Source of the DNA: Antitrichia curtipendula
Lineage: Eukaryota > Streptophyta > Bryopsida > Hypnales > Leucodontaceae
Direction of reading: 5' to 3'
Assembly (NCBI GenBank): GCA_951230915.1
Contig: OX579634.1
Span: 51,907,570-51,971,569, forward strand
DNA length: 64,000 nucleotides
A program made the position numbers and the translations under genes. This document shows positions 1 through 9,034 of this stretch, one piece after another (positions within the stretch are counted from its first letter, which is position 1; every line of letters starts with the position of its first letter). The notes under the pieces are model-generated. The model was not told where the DNA came from, searched no databases, and saw only the letters and a program-made list of their open reading frames with translations.

Positions 1-2661
1 CCATACATTCCCTTATTTTGTATCCCATCCATCATATGTATCCATATTAATATGTTGACCAGAAGAAGGTGTCCAATACTGCACATGAATTAAATTGACA
101 TGCCCTGGATCTGGATTCGGATTTGAAAGTGCCCTGTGGCAAGCCAAAAAGGCTTGGGGTCATCTTGAGCCGGGCGCACTATGATGAAATAGCCCTCATA
201 CACATCTCGTCCAACACGAAAAGAAGGTGCAGGTCGGTCACGTCTACGACCCACAAAGGGTGCATCCTCTGCATATTCTTCACGAAATGTGCCATCATTC
301 TCCAGTTGATCTTCTACCTCATTCACGATCCTAGAAGCCGGCCAGAATCCATTCTGCAGAGTTTGACATTGTGGAACAGGTTCATTGAGAGCGGTCCTCA
401 CCCGTTTCCAATAGTGGCTCACTAGTTCAATCATCCTCCTGTATTCTCCAGAGAAATCGTCATTTGCCATTCTCCCCCACATTGCAATGAAACCGTTCAA
501 ACCCTTGCAAACTACATCATGAGATTTCATTTGATGTGGAGCTAAAGGCATTGGACTACCCCTTGGGATTTTCGGACGCCCATCCTCGGTCTCTGACCAC
601 AAGCGAATCCCATTGCCATGCAGAGGCAACCATTTTTCCTCAGTACACACATTCTTGTACTCCATCAAGGGCCATCCATTGGAATCCATATAGAACTTGA
701 ACTGATGACCAGTAGAATGGCCCTCTAAATAGTCTCTACTTGTACCCAAGTATCCTCGTACAAAGCTTTTGAAATCAGGGACTTCCTCAATAAGATGAGG
801 GATGACAAGATGAGTTTCACAATCCATGAAAGACTTCATAAGCTTCGGAAGTGTTGGATAGTCATTTGTCCTCAACTTGTTGCTCCAGCGACCAAAAAGA
901 GCATCTATGTCTTTGTGAGTGTGCCCTACTATGAGGAAATTGACGTATACCTCACGGAAGATGCCTTTGTAAACAAAGAGAGAGCAAAAAGCAAAGACAT
1001 AGCGATTCTTGTTGTCCCCGGCCGCATTGTCAAGCTGCAAAGTCAATATTGGAGGAAGTGGTACAGCTTCGACAAGTCCCTCCCTAGGAGGTATGAGCGA
1101 ATCCAAGCAAACTTCTGAGCCTTCCAACAAAGCATCCGATAAAGGAAAAGACCTACCCCCCGCGAACAACTCGCGCGATGAATTTTTTGGCGGTGATTCT
1201 AGGTCCCGCAATAACTTGGCAATGGAACCAACAGTATGATTAGAATCCGTCGGAAAAATGTCTAGACCGTAATGAGCGTACCGAACATCGCCATGCCCAT
1301 GAGCAATCATACCCGTCATAGCAATGGGCATTTTTCATGTAGGAATCCGTTGCTTTGTTCTTGTGAGAGTAATGTGGAGAGGCGGTCTTGGAGTAATCCA
1401 TTTTGTCATGGATGATGGTTAACAACTTCTCAGGATTTTTCTCAGAGGCCCCTTTGTTTGCACAATACAAAATTCTGTGGGCCCTTTGGCAGTCAATGTG
1501 TTTTGTCAGAAGCGCGTCCCACTTTGACCACGCAATAGAATGGTTAGTGCAAGCACTCCGCAATTGCTTATATTGATCACACAAACCACATCGGGCAAAA
1601 CTATCTCCACGAGCCTTCGGATTGAACTCCGGAAATGAAGCTCGTCGGATATTGCTCAAGCTTCTTGCCGAAACAGGTTGTAAGTCGAATTGCGCATTTA
1701 CTTCATTAATCTCCGGCAACGCATCTCCCCATCGAAATGAAGAGGGGAGGCACATGGATATGACTTTTTCCCCTGTCCCCAACATCCTGGATTTGTGTGG
1801 CATTCGGTCTGCCGAATTCTCGAGCAAAGTAAGAAGTGTAGCAGTAGCTTGTAAAGTGTGCTTCCGGGGTTTTTTTGACCCCAAATTACCGTGCGGCTCT
1901 GCACGCTTTCCCGCTTTCACTGCCCCTTTATACCTGTAGAAGGTTGTTTTTGATATCCCGTGGATGGTCCACCACGCTTTGGGACACACTTCAACCCCTT
2001 CAAGGGTTATCATCTCCTTGCCAGTAGCATCTCGGTGGATTTGTCTATGCACATTCAGAAGACAATTTTTCCGGAAGTATACCCCCCCGTCAACATGAAC
2101 TTCAGACCGTATGGCTTGGATTTGGCCCCGGGGGAACGGCTGCAAACAATTTTTCGGGCAGCATGTCATGCTTGAAACTTCCATGATGGCTTGTTGCGTA
2201 AGAAGGGATTCCTTTTTGGAAGGAACATAGTGCTCCATTCTCTCGCGTGAGCTTTCATAAGCACGAACTCCAGTACGGACGCGTCGTGTGGAGTCCCTCA
2301 AGGCCTTTTTGTAGATAGCAGTTTTGTTGTGGTCGTATAACGTGGCACCGTTCAGCAAGACTCGCTTGATGTGCCATGAGTGGATGGACCACATCCACGC
2401 CGAAGGGACTTCAGCCTCGCATAAGGACTCTGCAATGTGAATAGCAACCCGGTCATCTCTAAGAGGTTTCCCATCCATATTGACGACGACGTCTGCGTCG
2501 ACACTCCGGCACACTCCGTTTGCCACATCTTCACCGGCTTCGTTTAGGAGGGTCACGTTCCTTGTATTCCAGGAGTCCCGAGGGATCCCATCGCAGACAG
2601 CAACACCCAAAGGTAAAGTTGGCACCCGAACTGCAAAATCGTCAGGTCCATGTATATCCAT
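1..2661 (-). pseudogene. DUF7869-like putative transposase, copy 1 (two frameshifts, 3' end cut by window)
   Basis: The reading frame starts at the Met of MDIHGPDDF (2661), the point where similarity to the second copy at 48.5 kb begins. In order it shows a divergent N-terminus, a Cys pair region (CCPKNCL), a VCPKAWWTIHGISK segment, a Cys/His cluster (FARCGLCDQYKQ, later DCQRAH), then LQLDNAAGDNKNR and VGHTHKDIDALFGRW. This order of motifs matches, from memory, the plant/protist DUF7869 family, which looks like an RNase H-fold transposase; the Asp of LQLDN and the His/Asp of GHTHKDID are candidate active-site residues (inference). The frame breaks at an A5 run (T5 on the + strand, 1331-1335), where copy 2 reads on with one base fewer, again near 131-136, and has a stop near position 15. 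Otherwise it is open, so it is the better preserved of the two copies. Two single-base slips could also be assembly errors. Confidence 0.75.
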
Positions 2662-2737
2662 TCTGCAGAAAGACAAGCCAACGAAATCAAACATACTCTC
2701 CAACAGACTACAATCATGTCGCTATAATTGATCTACC

Positions 2738-3020
2738 TATCCTCGACTCGAAGATAACTAAATGGTGCCCAACGACAGGTATTAGTTGCTCATTCGTGAG
2801 ACGAAGATAACGGTAACACTTGGATGGATTTCACACCGAAGAAAAGGTGCGCACAGACACAGATCACTTCTGCTCAGTATGAATCCGTCTATCTTCGACT
2901 CGAGGATGAGAGGAGGTCAACTCATTTGAAGACGTTGTTTTTATGCATACCAAAACTCATTCTGTCTGCATGATGAATTACAGACCTACTGTAGAGTTAA
3001 CTTCACTCGAAGATAGAACT
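2738..3020. repeat. 19-bp palindrome cluster upstream of DUF7869-like copy 1
   Basis: Two near-perfect palindromes of the form TATCYTCGACTCGARGATA lie at 2738-2756 and 2890-2908. Half or decayed copies occur near 2799 and 3005. They lie in the presumed promoter of the minus-strand gene. The same motif recurs at 25.2-25.5 kb, on the other side of the inserted CACTA element, and in the 35.5-48.5 kb block. Confidence 0.8.
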
Positions 3021-3067
3021 GAACACTACCACGAGAAAATTGAGTTGGGTTACGAGAGACTTGTTGA

Positions 3068-3310
3068 CACTACAAGAAAACAGGTATTTTATGACTGCAA
3101 AAATATGACTGAGGATGACTGACGACTGGTTGCAGTCATATTCTTGAAGGTCAACACCTTGAGGAAAAATATGACTACAAAATATGACTGTCAGTCATTT
3201 TTGAGCCTTCCACGTCACAAGTATACACTATTAGGAACTCCAAATTATTTCATAGGGAACATGTTTGGGGAACACTAAATCATATTGTCAGTCATATTTC
3301 TATGGTAGTG
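3068..3310 (+). repeat. CACTA left terminal inverted repeat and subterminal repeats
   Basis: After the CACTA terminus, short units ATATGACTG and CAGTCATATT alternate in both orientations (for example near 3105, 3137, 3167, 3182 and 3286). Such subterminal repeats are typical transposase binding sites in CACTA elements. Confidence 0.7.
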
Positions 3311-3394
3311 ACAATTTTTTTGTTTTGGGCAACTCAAGAAAAATACGGGCAATTCAAAAACAAATTGGACAAGCCATTGTTTAAGATTTTGAAA
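3311..3394. other. CACTA interior, no feature
   Basis: AT-rich linker between the subterminal repeats and the minisatellite; nothing recognised. Confidence 0.5.
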
Positions 3395-3537
3395 TCCTAC
3401 TCACCTATTCTTTAGGATTTTGAAACCTAGCCGCCACTTTTTTAGGGTTTTGAAATCCTAGCCGCCACTTTTTAGGGTTTTGAAACCCTAGCCGCCACTT
3501 TTTTTAGGATTTTGAAAACCTAGCCGCCACTTTTTAT
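3395..3537. repeat. ~31-bp minisatellite, about four units
   Basis: Units resembling TTTAGGGTTTTGAAA followed by CCTAGCCGCCACTTT repeat head to tail. The array ends exactly where the truncated copia begins, so it may have taken part in the truncation. Confidence 0.75.
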
Positions 3538-5421
3538 GCTTGTCAAGGCTTGTGTGGGGCACCGGTTCCTTGTATAAACCGCTGTAGACACCGCCTCACC
3601 CCAAAGCTCAAACTTCAGCCCTTGAGCATGAATCATGGACCTTGCCATCTCCACAATGGTGCGATTCGCACGCTCCGCCACGCCGTTTTGTTGAGGGGTG
3701 TAAGGTGCTGATGTGTGGTGCTCAATGCCATGGGCCTTCAAGAACTCCTCAAAGGCCTTGGACACATACTCCCCTCCATTATCCGATCGCAGCACCTTCA
3801 CCTTGCAATCAGATTGGGCCTCCACAAGGGCCTTCCAAGTCTCAAAACGCCCAAACACCTCACTCTTGCACTTCAGCATATACACCCACACCTTGCGTGA
3901 GAAATCATCAATAAATGTCAAAAAATACCTTGCTCCTCCTATGGTGGTGGTCTTCATTGGCCCGCACACATCGGAATGCACAAGCTCCAATGGCTTGGTG
4001 GCCCTTGTTGCCCCATCCTTGGGGAAGGGCTGCCTTGCTTGCTTGCCCTCAATGCACCCCTTGCACACCATAGAACTCCAATCATGCTTGCAAGAGGAGA
4101 GGTTCAGCCCCTTCACAATGTGTTGAAGGCTCTTCATGCTCCTCACATTCAAGTGCCCAAGCCTCCTATGCCAAAGCTCCACAAGGTCTTCATGGGCTGA
4201 TCCTTGGGCAACACAAGCCAAAGAAGAGCCATTCACCTTGGTGAAGTGGAGGAGGTACAAGTTGCCCTCACGAGGGGCTGATGCAATCAAGACTCCACTT
4301 GGTGACCTCACAACACACCCCACATTGTTAAAATGCACTTTCAAACCTCCCAAAGACAATTTGCTCACCGAAAGCAAGTTGGCATGCAACTTGGGGACAT
4401 GGAGTGCCTCATGGATCTGAATCCTCTTGGTCTCCCCCTTCACTTGCACCTCCACAATGATGGTCCCCATGCCAAGGGCCTCCACCATGCCATTGTCTCC
4501 CAAATAAATCTTCTTCCCCGAGATGGGCTGATATGTGTGGAAGGCATCTCTATGGCTGGTCATGTGTTGAGTGGCCCCCGAATCCACAATCCATGTAAAC
4601 ATGTTGGCCTTGTCCCCTCCTCCATGGGTGGCAAAGGCAAAATCCTCCTCCTCCTCCTCTTTGGAGGCTTGGTGTGCACTCTCCTTGCCTTTGGCTTGGC
4701 TGACCTTGCAATGCCTAGCAATGTGGCCTGATTTGCCACACTTGAAGCATGTCCTTGTCTCCTTGAACTCCTTGGTGTTGCCTCCTTTGCCATGTCTTGA
4801 CACAAGGGCTGATCCCTCTCCTTGGGACTCATTCTCCTTGCGCTTGGTCACCTCATGCATCAAGCGCGCCGTCACAAACTCCATGGTCAGCTCCTTCATA
4901 GGCCTTGTCTCCAATGCGGTGATGAGGAACTCATAAGACGGTGGCAAGCTCTCCAACAAAGTCATCACCATATCTCCATCCGTCACGGGTGCCTCCAAAC
5001 AAGCCAACTCATCCGCAAGAGCCTTGATCTTGTTGACATGATCCAACAAGTCATCCTCCTCTTGCATCTTGCTAGTGAAGAACTTGCGCCTCAAAAAGAG
5101 GATGTTGGAGAGGCTCTTGGTCTCATGGATGTTGCAAAGGGTGGTCCATGCTTGGGCTGGTCCCTTGCAATGGCGAATGTGTGCAATCTGCCGGTCCACA
5201 AGGTTGATGGCAATGAGAGCAAAGGCCTTCTTCTCCTTCCTCTCAAATGCCTTCTTGGTGTTTGGATCAGCATCTGCACTTGGGGGCTCCTCACTCCCAT
5301 CCACCACCTCCCACAAGTCCTTCTCCGCAAGGATCATCTCCATCTTGAACTTCCACATGCCAAAGTTCTCCCCATTGAACTTGTCAATGATGCGCACGCC
5401 TTCACCTCCACTTGCTGCCAT
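3520..5421 (-). CDS. Copia gag-protease-integrase polyprotein, truncated
   Basis: The start is taken as the ATG of MAASGGEGVRIIDKFNGENF (5421), conserved in copy 2. Residues run in the Ty1/copia order. First is a UBN2-type gag (FGMWKFKMEMIL, LLESLPPSYE). A CCHC zinc knuckle follows (CFKCGKSGHIARHC). The aspartic protease site is WIVDSGATQHM. The integrase HHCC zinc region is LWHRRLGHLN...CKGC. The integrase core has D (VHSDVCGPM), D (RSDNGGEY) and E (NGVAERANRTIVE). Unlike copy 2, this copy keeps the knuckle and the first catalytic Asp. The frame ends in flanking DNA at 3520, giving a foreign tail of a few residues. The product would assemble and cleave but could not reverse transcribe. Confidence 0.9.
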   Translation of the reverse strand: MAASGGEGVRIIDKFNGENFGMWKFKMEMILAEKDLWEVVDGSEEPPSADADPNTKKAFERKEKKAFALIAINLVDRQIAHIRHCKGPAQAWTTLCNIHETKSLSNILFLRRKFFTSKMQEEDDLLDHVNKIKALADELACLEAPVTDGDMVMTLLESLPPSYEFLITALETRPMKELTMEFVTARLMHEVTKRKENESQGEGSALVSRHGKGGNTKEFKETRTCFKCGKSGHIARHCKVSQAKGKESAHQASKEEEEEDFAFATHGGGDKANMFTWIVDSGATQHMTSHRDAFHTYQPISGKKIYLGDNGMVEALGMGTIIVEVQVKGETKRIQIHEALHVPKLHANLLSVSKLSLGGLKVHFNNVGCVVRSPSGVLIASAPREGNLYLLHFTKVNGSSLACVAQGSAHEDLVELWHRRLGHLNVRSMKSLQHIVKGLNLSSCKHDWSSMVCKGCIEGKQARQPFPKDGATRATKPLELVHSDVCGPMKTTTIGGARYFLTFIDDFSRKVWVYMLKCKSEVFGRFETWKALVEAQSDCKVKVLRSDNGGEYVSKAFEEFLKAHGIEHHTSAPYTPQQNGVAERANRTIVEMARSMIHAQGLKFELWGEAVSTAVYTRNRCPTQALTSIKSGG

Positions 5422-6423
5422 GATGGAGCACCTCCCACTTGTTGGCAGCCTCCCAAGTGTCTCCAAGAGTTCACAAACTCAATTCAGCCTCCAAACAAGC
5501 ACTTGGAAGCCAATTGGGCTGAAATGACACCAATCAGCCCTTCCAAGCACCTCCAAAGATCCTTCACACCCTATGAACGACCACAAACACTCCTACAAGT
5601 GCAAGGACTCCTCTAAACACCAATTCAGACCCTAATGAAGCTCAAAATCACCACATGCACATCATGGGCTAGTGCTACTTCAAATCAGCAAACAAACACA
5701 CAATGCTTCTCCCAAATGCACCTCCCAATGCTCCTCCCAAACTCACAATGCTCCTCCACACTCCAAGGAGCTCAAGCCTTCCAATCAGCCCTAGATGGAG
5801 CTACTACTCTCAATTCACACCACAAGGACAACAATGGTCTCCAACAACCCTAGTTGGATCACCAAAACACCAAAGGACCCTAATTGGCTCTACAAATCTC
5901 ACAAAAGCACAATTCAGCCCTCTTGGATTCACCAAGTCCACTAATTCGCCTTACACACTCACAAGGGCACTAATCAGCCCTCAATGGATGGCAAATGCCT
6001 CAAGCAACAAAACATGCTACCAAGGCTCACAAAAGACACTCACTAGATTGCAATTTGCCAAATCACAATCCACAATGCACCCAAGTGCACAATCAGCCTC
6101 AATGGGCTCCCAATGTACACCTCTAAGCACAAACTCAAAATAGGAGCACAAATCAGCCCTTCTAGGTCTAATTACTACCATGAGCAAACTCACACCCAAA
6201 ATGTACTCAAAAACTCACAAACCAGCCAACAAATGTCCAAGAAAAGAACAAAACGCTTGCTTTTTTTTTGTAAACAAAAAATTCACTCCAAAGTTTGTTT
6301 TTGTTTTTGACTTACACCATATGGTTTGTAGGTGACAAAGTGACAAAAGGCTAGTTGCTCCCCCAAGCTCCAAGATCTCCTCCAAATGATTTGAATTTCT
6401 CCCTCAAACGCAACTCCAAGTGC

Positions 6424-6437
6424 GTGGGCCCATAACC
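6424..6437 (-). other. Copia 1 primer binding site (tRNA-iMet anticodon arm)
   Basis: The minus strand reads GGTTATGGGCCCAC three bases inside the LTR. This is complementary to the anticodon arm of plant initiator tRNA-Met (GTGGGCCCATAACC, from memory), not to its 3' end, as in half-tRNA priming of Drosophila copia. Confidence 0.7.
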
Positions 6438-6440
6438 TAT

Positions 6441-6694
6441 TGAGATTACAAAGTACTTCAATGGAAGAAAGGCTTTACTTAGATGGTAGGAAGATACCAA
6501 ACCCCATGAGTGGGTTGAACATAAGGTAGAAGCCTTTCACTAGTTATCCACATACATAATGGGATAACTAACCACTATGGGCTGCCTTTGACTACAAGCA
6601 ATACCCAAGAGACTCTAAGTCTAACTAAGAGTCTAACACTACTCCTAGGGCTGAATGTACATAGTCTAAAACAATATGTACATGATCTTCAACA
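6441..6694 (-). repeat. Copia 1 5' LTR, 254 bp
   Basis: On the minus strand it starts TGTTGAAGATCATG and ends TGTAATCTCA. Its length and ends match both LTRs of copia element 2. Confidence 0.9.
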
Positions 6695-6714
6695 AGTTCT
6701 AATCATGCTTCTTG

Positions 6715-7140
6715 ATTCTTGTTGTTGCATTTAAACTCTTTCTTTCTCTAGCATTTTAACTCTTTCTTCTTCTTAGTTCATGTTTTTTGTTTCTTCTTGT
6801 TGCTTTTAATTCTTGCTTCTTATGTCTTTTTGTTGCATCTTAACTCTTGTTTCTTATTGATTCTTGTTGTTTCTTATTGATTCTTGTTGTTTCTTATTGT
6901 GTCTTTGTTGTGTCTTAGTTGTTTCTTGTTGTGTCTTAGTTGTTTCTTATTGTTTCTTGTTGTGTCTTTGTTGTTTCTTGTTGTTTGTTGTTGTGTCTTA
7001 GTTGTTTCTTGTTGTTTCTTCTTGTTTCTTGTTGCATCTTAACTCTTGCTTGTTGTTTTTTGTTGTGTCTTAGTTATTGCTTCTTGTTTCTTGTTGCATC
7101 TTAACTCTTGCTTGTTGTTATCTCTTAGTACTTGTCTATT
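6715..7140. repeat. TTG/TTTC-rich simple-sequence tract
   Basis: Long irregular runs of TTCTTGTTGTTTC, GTGTCTTAGTTG and related units. One strand is almost free of A in places. It is non-coding and lies just outside the copia LTR, inside the CACTA. Confidence 0.75.
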
Positions 7141-7540
7141 TTTTCTTCTTGTTTTCTCCATCACCATTCTTATTTTTCCTACCCTAAACTTGAGCTACAT
7201 ATTTTGTGTTGTTGTAAGCCTTTGAATATTGAACTTTGTTGTTCATTCACTAAAATTAACCTCCCATTTCTTTAATTGTTTATGCAAGCACCAAAAGTTG
7301 AAACAAAGTCATTGGAGGCTACTTGCAACCCAATAGAGCCATCTTCATATTATTGTAAGGAATATAGGCCTTATTGGATTTTGTAAATGATTCATTGTGG
7401 TATATATGTTTTGTATTGGTGACTAATAAATGTCAATGAAAAGAGTTGCTTTCCTTCTTACATTCTCCCTTTCCAATATGATTATTTCTTATATATCTCA
7501 AAAATCATATGTATTCATTTTTAACAACATAGAATCTTTT
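7141..7540. other. CACTA interior without recognisable gene
   Basis: AT-rich DNA between the simple-sequence tract and the CACTA subterminal array. No open frame of note and no recognised repeat. Confidence 0.5.
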
Positions 7541-7783
7541 TCAAATATGACTTTATATTTTCCAAAATATGACTGTAATTAGTCATAAACTACCAATGAC
7601 ATCCATATGAACTACCACATTAACCAAAATATGACTCATAAGAGTCATATTTCACATTACTAAAATATGACTCACAAGAGTTATATTCCACATCTACAAA
7701 AAATATGACTGATCGCAGTCATATGCCACATTAGCCAAAATATGACTGATTGCAGTCATATTCCACGTCAGCCAAAATATAAC
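7541..7783. repeat. CACTA subterminal array, left part, with hAT target site
   Basis: Units of about 45 bp contain ATATGACTGATYGCAGTCAT and then TTCCACGTCAGCC. The array is cut by the giant hAT at 7784 and resumes at 24609. The last 8 bp (7776-7783, AATATAAC) are the left copy of the hAT target duplication. Confidence 0.85.
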
Positions 7784-7799
7784 CAGGGTTGACGAATTG

Positions 7800-8218
7800 G
7801 AACGTCCGGGGGCAAAATTACGTCCAAAAATCGGATGTCCGGACGTCTGGACGCAGTGTCCGCGGACGCTATTGCGGACGCAGCGGACGTAGTGGCCACC
7901 GCCCGCTGGACGCAGACCACGGGACGGGCGGTTCAACTCGGACGATCCGACCGTCCGATCAAGTGGACGGTCAGATCGTCCGATCCAGCGGACAGTCCGT
8001 CCGTCCGCTCGATCGGACGGTCAGACCGGCCGTCTGATCCAGCGGACAGTCAGTCTGTTCGAACCAGCGGACGGTCCGGCCACTCGATCCATCGGACGGC
8101 CAGACCGTCCGATCGAGCGGACAGTAGGTTCGTCCGATCAATCGGACGACCTAGTCCGCTTCGGGAGGTTTGGGAGGGCGTCCGCAGCTGGACCTACTTT
8201 AGGTTTGGTGGCGGACGG
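7800..8218. repeat. GTCCG/CGGAC array 1 (left end of giant hAT)
   Basis: Irregular units of 20-30 bp built from CGGACGGTC, GACCGTCCGATC and AGCGGACAG in both orientations, so much of the array is palindromic. It starts just inside the terminal repeat and ends directly at a TATA box. The translated frames across it are repeat artefacts. Confidence 0.85.
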
Positions 8219-8219
8219 G

Positions 8220-8227
8220 TATAAAGG
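8220..8227 (+). promoter_or_regulatory. TATA box of the left end gene
   Basis: TATAAAGG lies immediately after the GTCCG array, about 150 bp before the proposed ATG at 8378. The spacing suits a core promoter whose upstream element is the array itself. Confidence 0.6.
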
Positions 8228-8377
8228 CGGACGGCCCTTCCATTTTTCCTCACTTCTTCTCTCCATTTAGAGGTGGAACCCGTGTCGGACGTTACAACCG
8301 TTGCTTCATTGTGCTGATTGCTCCTATACGGGTGGAGAATGAGGTCAATTATTTTTTGATATCACTTGTCGTCAGCC

Positions 8378-9034
8378 ATGACAACGGAAGGTACGAGCAA
8401 GGGTACTGTAGCAATGACTTCAAGAGGTGGCAAGAGCGCGAAGACAAAATCAAAGGGGACTGCCCACGAGCTTCACTGGGACATTTTAGATGATCCAAAT
8501 ATCAAAGCGGAGAGCGAATGGGAGAAGGAGGAAGAAATTTATTGGACCTCCAAAATCTGCAAAAGATATGTGAAAATGTATCACATCGACAAGTTGTGGC
8601 CTCGTGAGTTCCACATTATTCACACACGAGGGTTCTGTTGCAGGCCATCGAATTGCAAGGATGGACATTTTGTCCATCGATCACTTGAGGTTTGGCGGGC
8701 CCTCTTCGGGGACAAATCAATGAGTAAGGGTCTCATAAACTACAGCGTGGCCTCTATGGTGTATGCTGAGCTCATATTGGCTCGGAAGGTGGATTGGAGC
8801 ACATATTCAACGACAACTACGGCTCCGCTTTTGCTTACAAAAGGGCAAAAAGATATTCCCGATTTGTATGATCCAAAGGCAAGTCCAAGTGAGGCACCAA
8901 AATCACAGAAGCGACAAAAACATGCTTTAATGCAGGTTAAAAAAGAGATCATGGAGGGTGGAAATATTGGAGTACATTTGGATTCTACGAAGATTCCAAC
9001 TACAATTTCAAATGCCACGGTGGAAGGTGTTTGA
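8378..9034 (+). CDS. Left end gene of giant hAT, unknown function (paralogue of the right end gene)
   Basis: I chose the ATG at 8378 (GCCATGACAACG). The product starts with a Lys/Ser/Thr-rich stretch (TSRGGKSAKTKSK), then has a conserved segment: SKICKRYVKMYHIDKLW, a Cys pair (GFCCRPSNCKDG), HFVHRSLEVW and NYSVASMVYAELILARKVDW. The same segment occurs in the minus-strand gene at the other end of the element (CKKYVKM, HFVHRYEEV, NYSNMAMVWAEIVLHKDVDW). I do not recognise the domain. The frame stops at 9034, but an overlapping frame opens at once and continues to the RING region, so the two may be one gene with a frameshift near 8950-9030. Confidence 0.6.
   Translation: MTTEGTSKGTVAMTSRGGKSAKTKSKGTAHELHWDILDDPNIKAESEWEKEEEIYWTSKICKRYVKMYHIDKLWPREFHIIHTRGFCCRPSNCKDGHFVHRSLEVWRALFGDKSMSKGLINYSVASMVYAELILARKVDWSTYSTTTTAPLLLTKGQKDIPDLYDPKASPSEAPKSQKRQKHALMQVKKEIMEGGNIGVHLDSTKIPTTISNATVEGV

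Larger units (their letters stand above)
3538..6694 (-). mobile_element. Copia element 1, 5' half only (LTR, leader, gag, protease, integrase)
   Basis: The element runs leftward from a 254-bp 5' LTR (6441-6694) through a leader of about 1 kb to gag-protease-integrase. It stops abruptly at 3538, inside the segment that reads ALTSM in copy 2. Reverse transcriptase, RNase H and the 3' LTR are missing. The retained part is almost identical to copia element 2 at 38.5-44.0 kb. It lies inside the left arm of the CACTA element, so it inserted after the CACTA did. No target duplication can be judged because one end is lost. Confidence 0.9.

Noticed and set aside
3642..5616. Long + strand frames antisense to copia 1 (for example 4822-5616)
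   Set aside because: They shadow the gag/integrase frame and show no domains; the same shadows occur in copy 2.
7789..8224. Overlapping Arg/Ser-rich frames across the GTCCG arrays
   Set aside because: Repeat composition alone keeps the frames open; no start context or domain.
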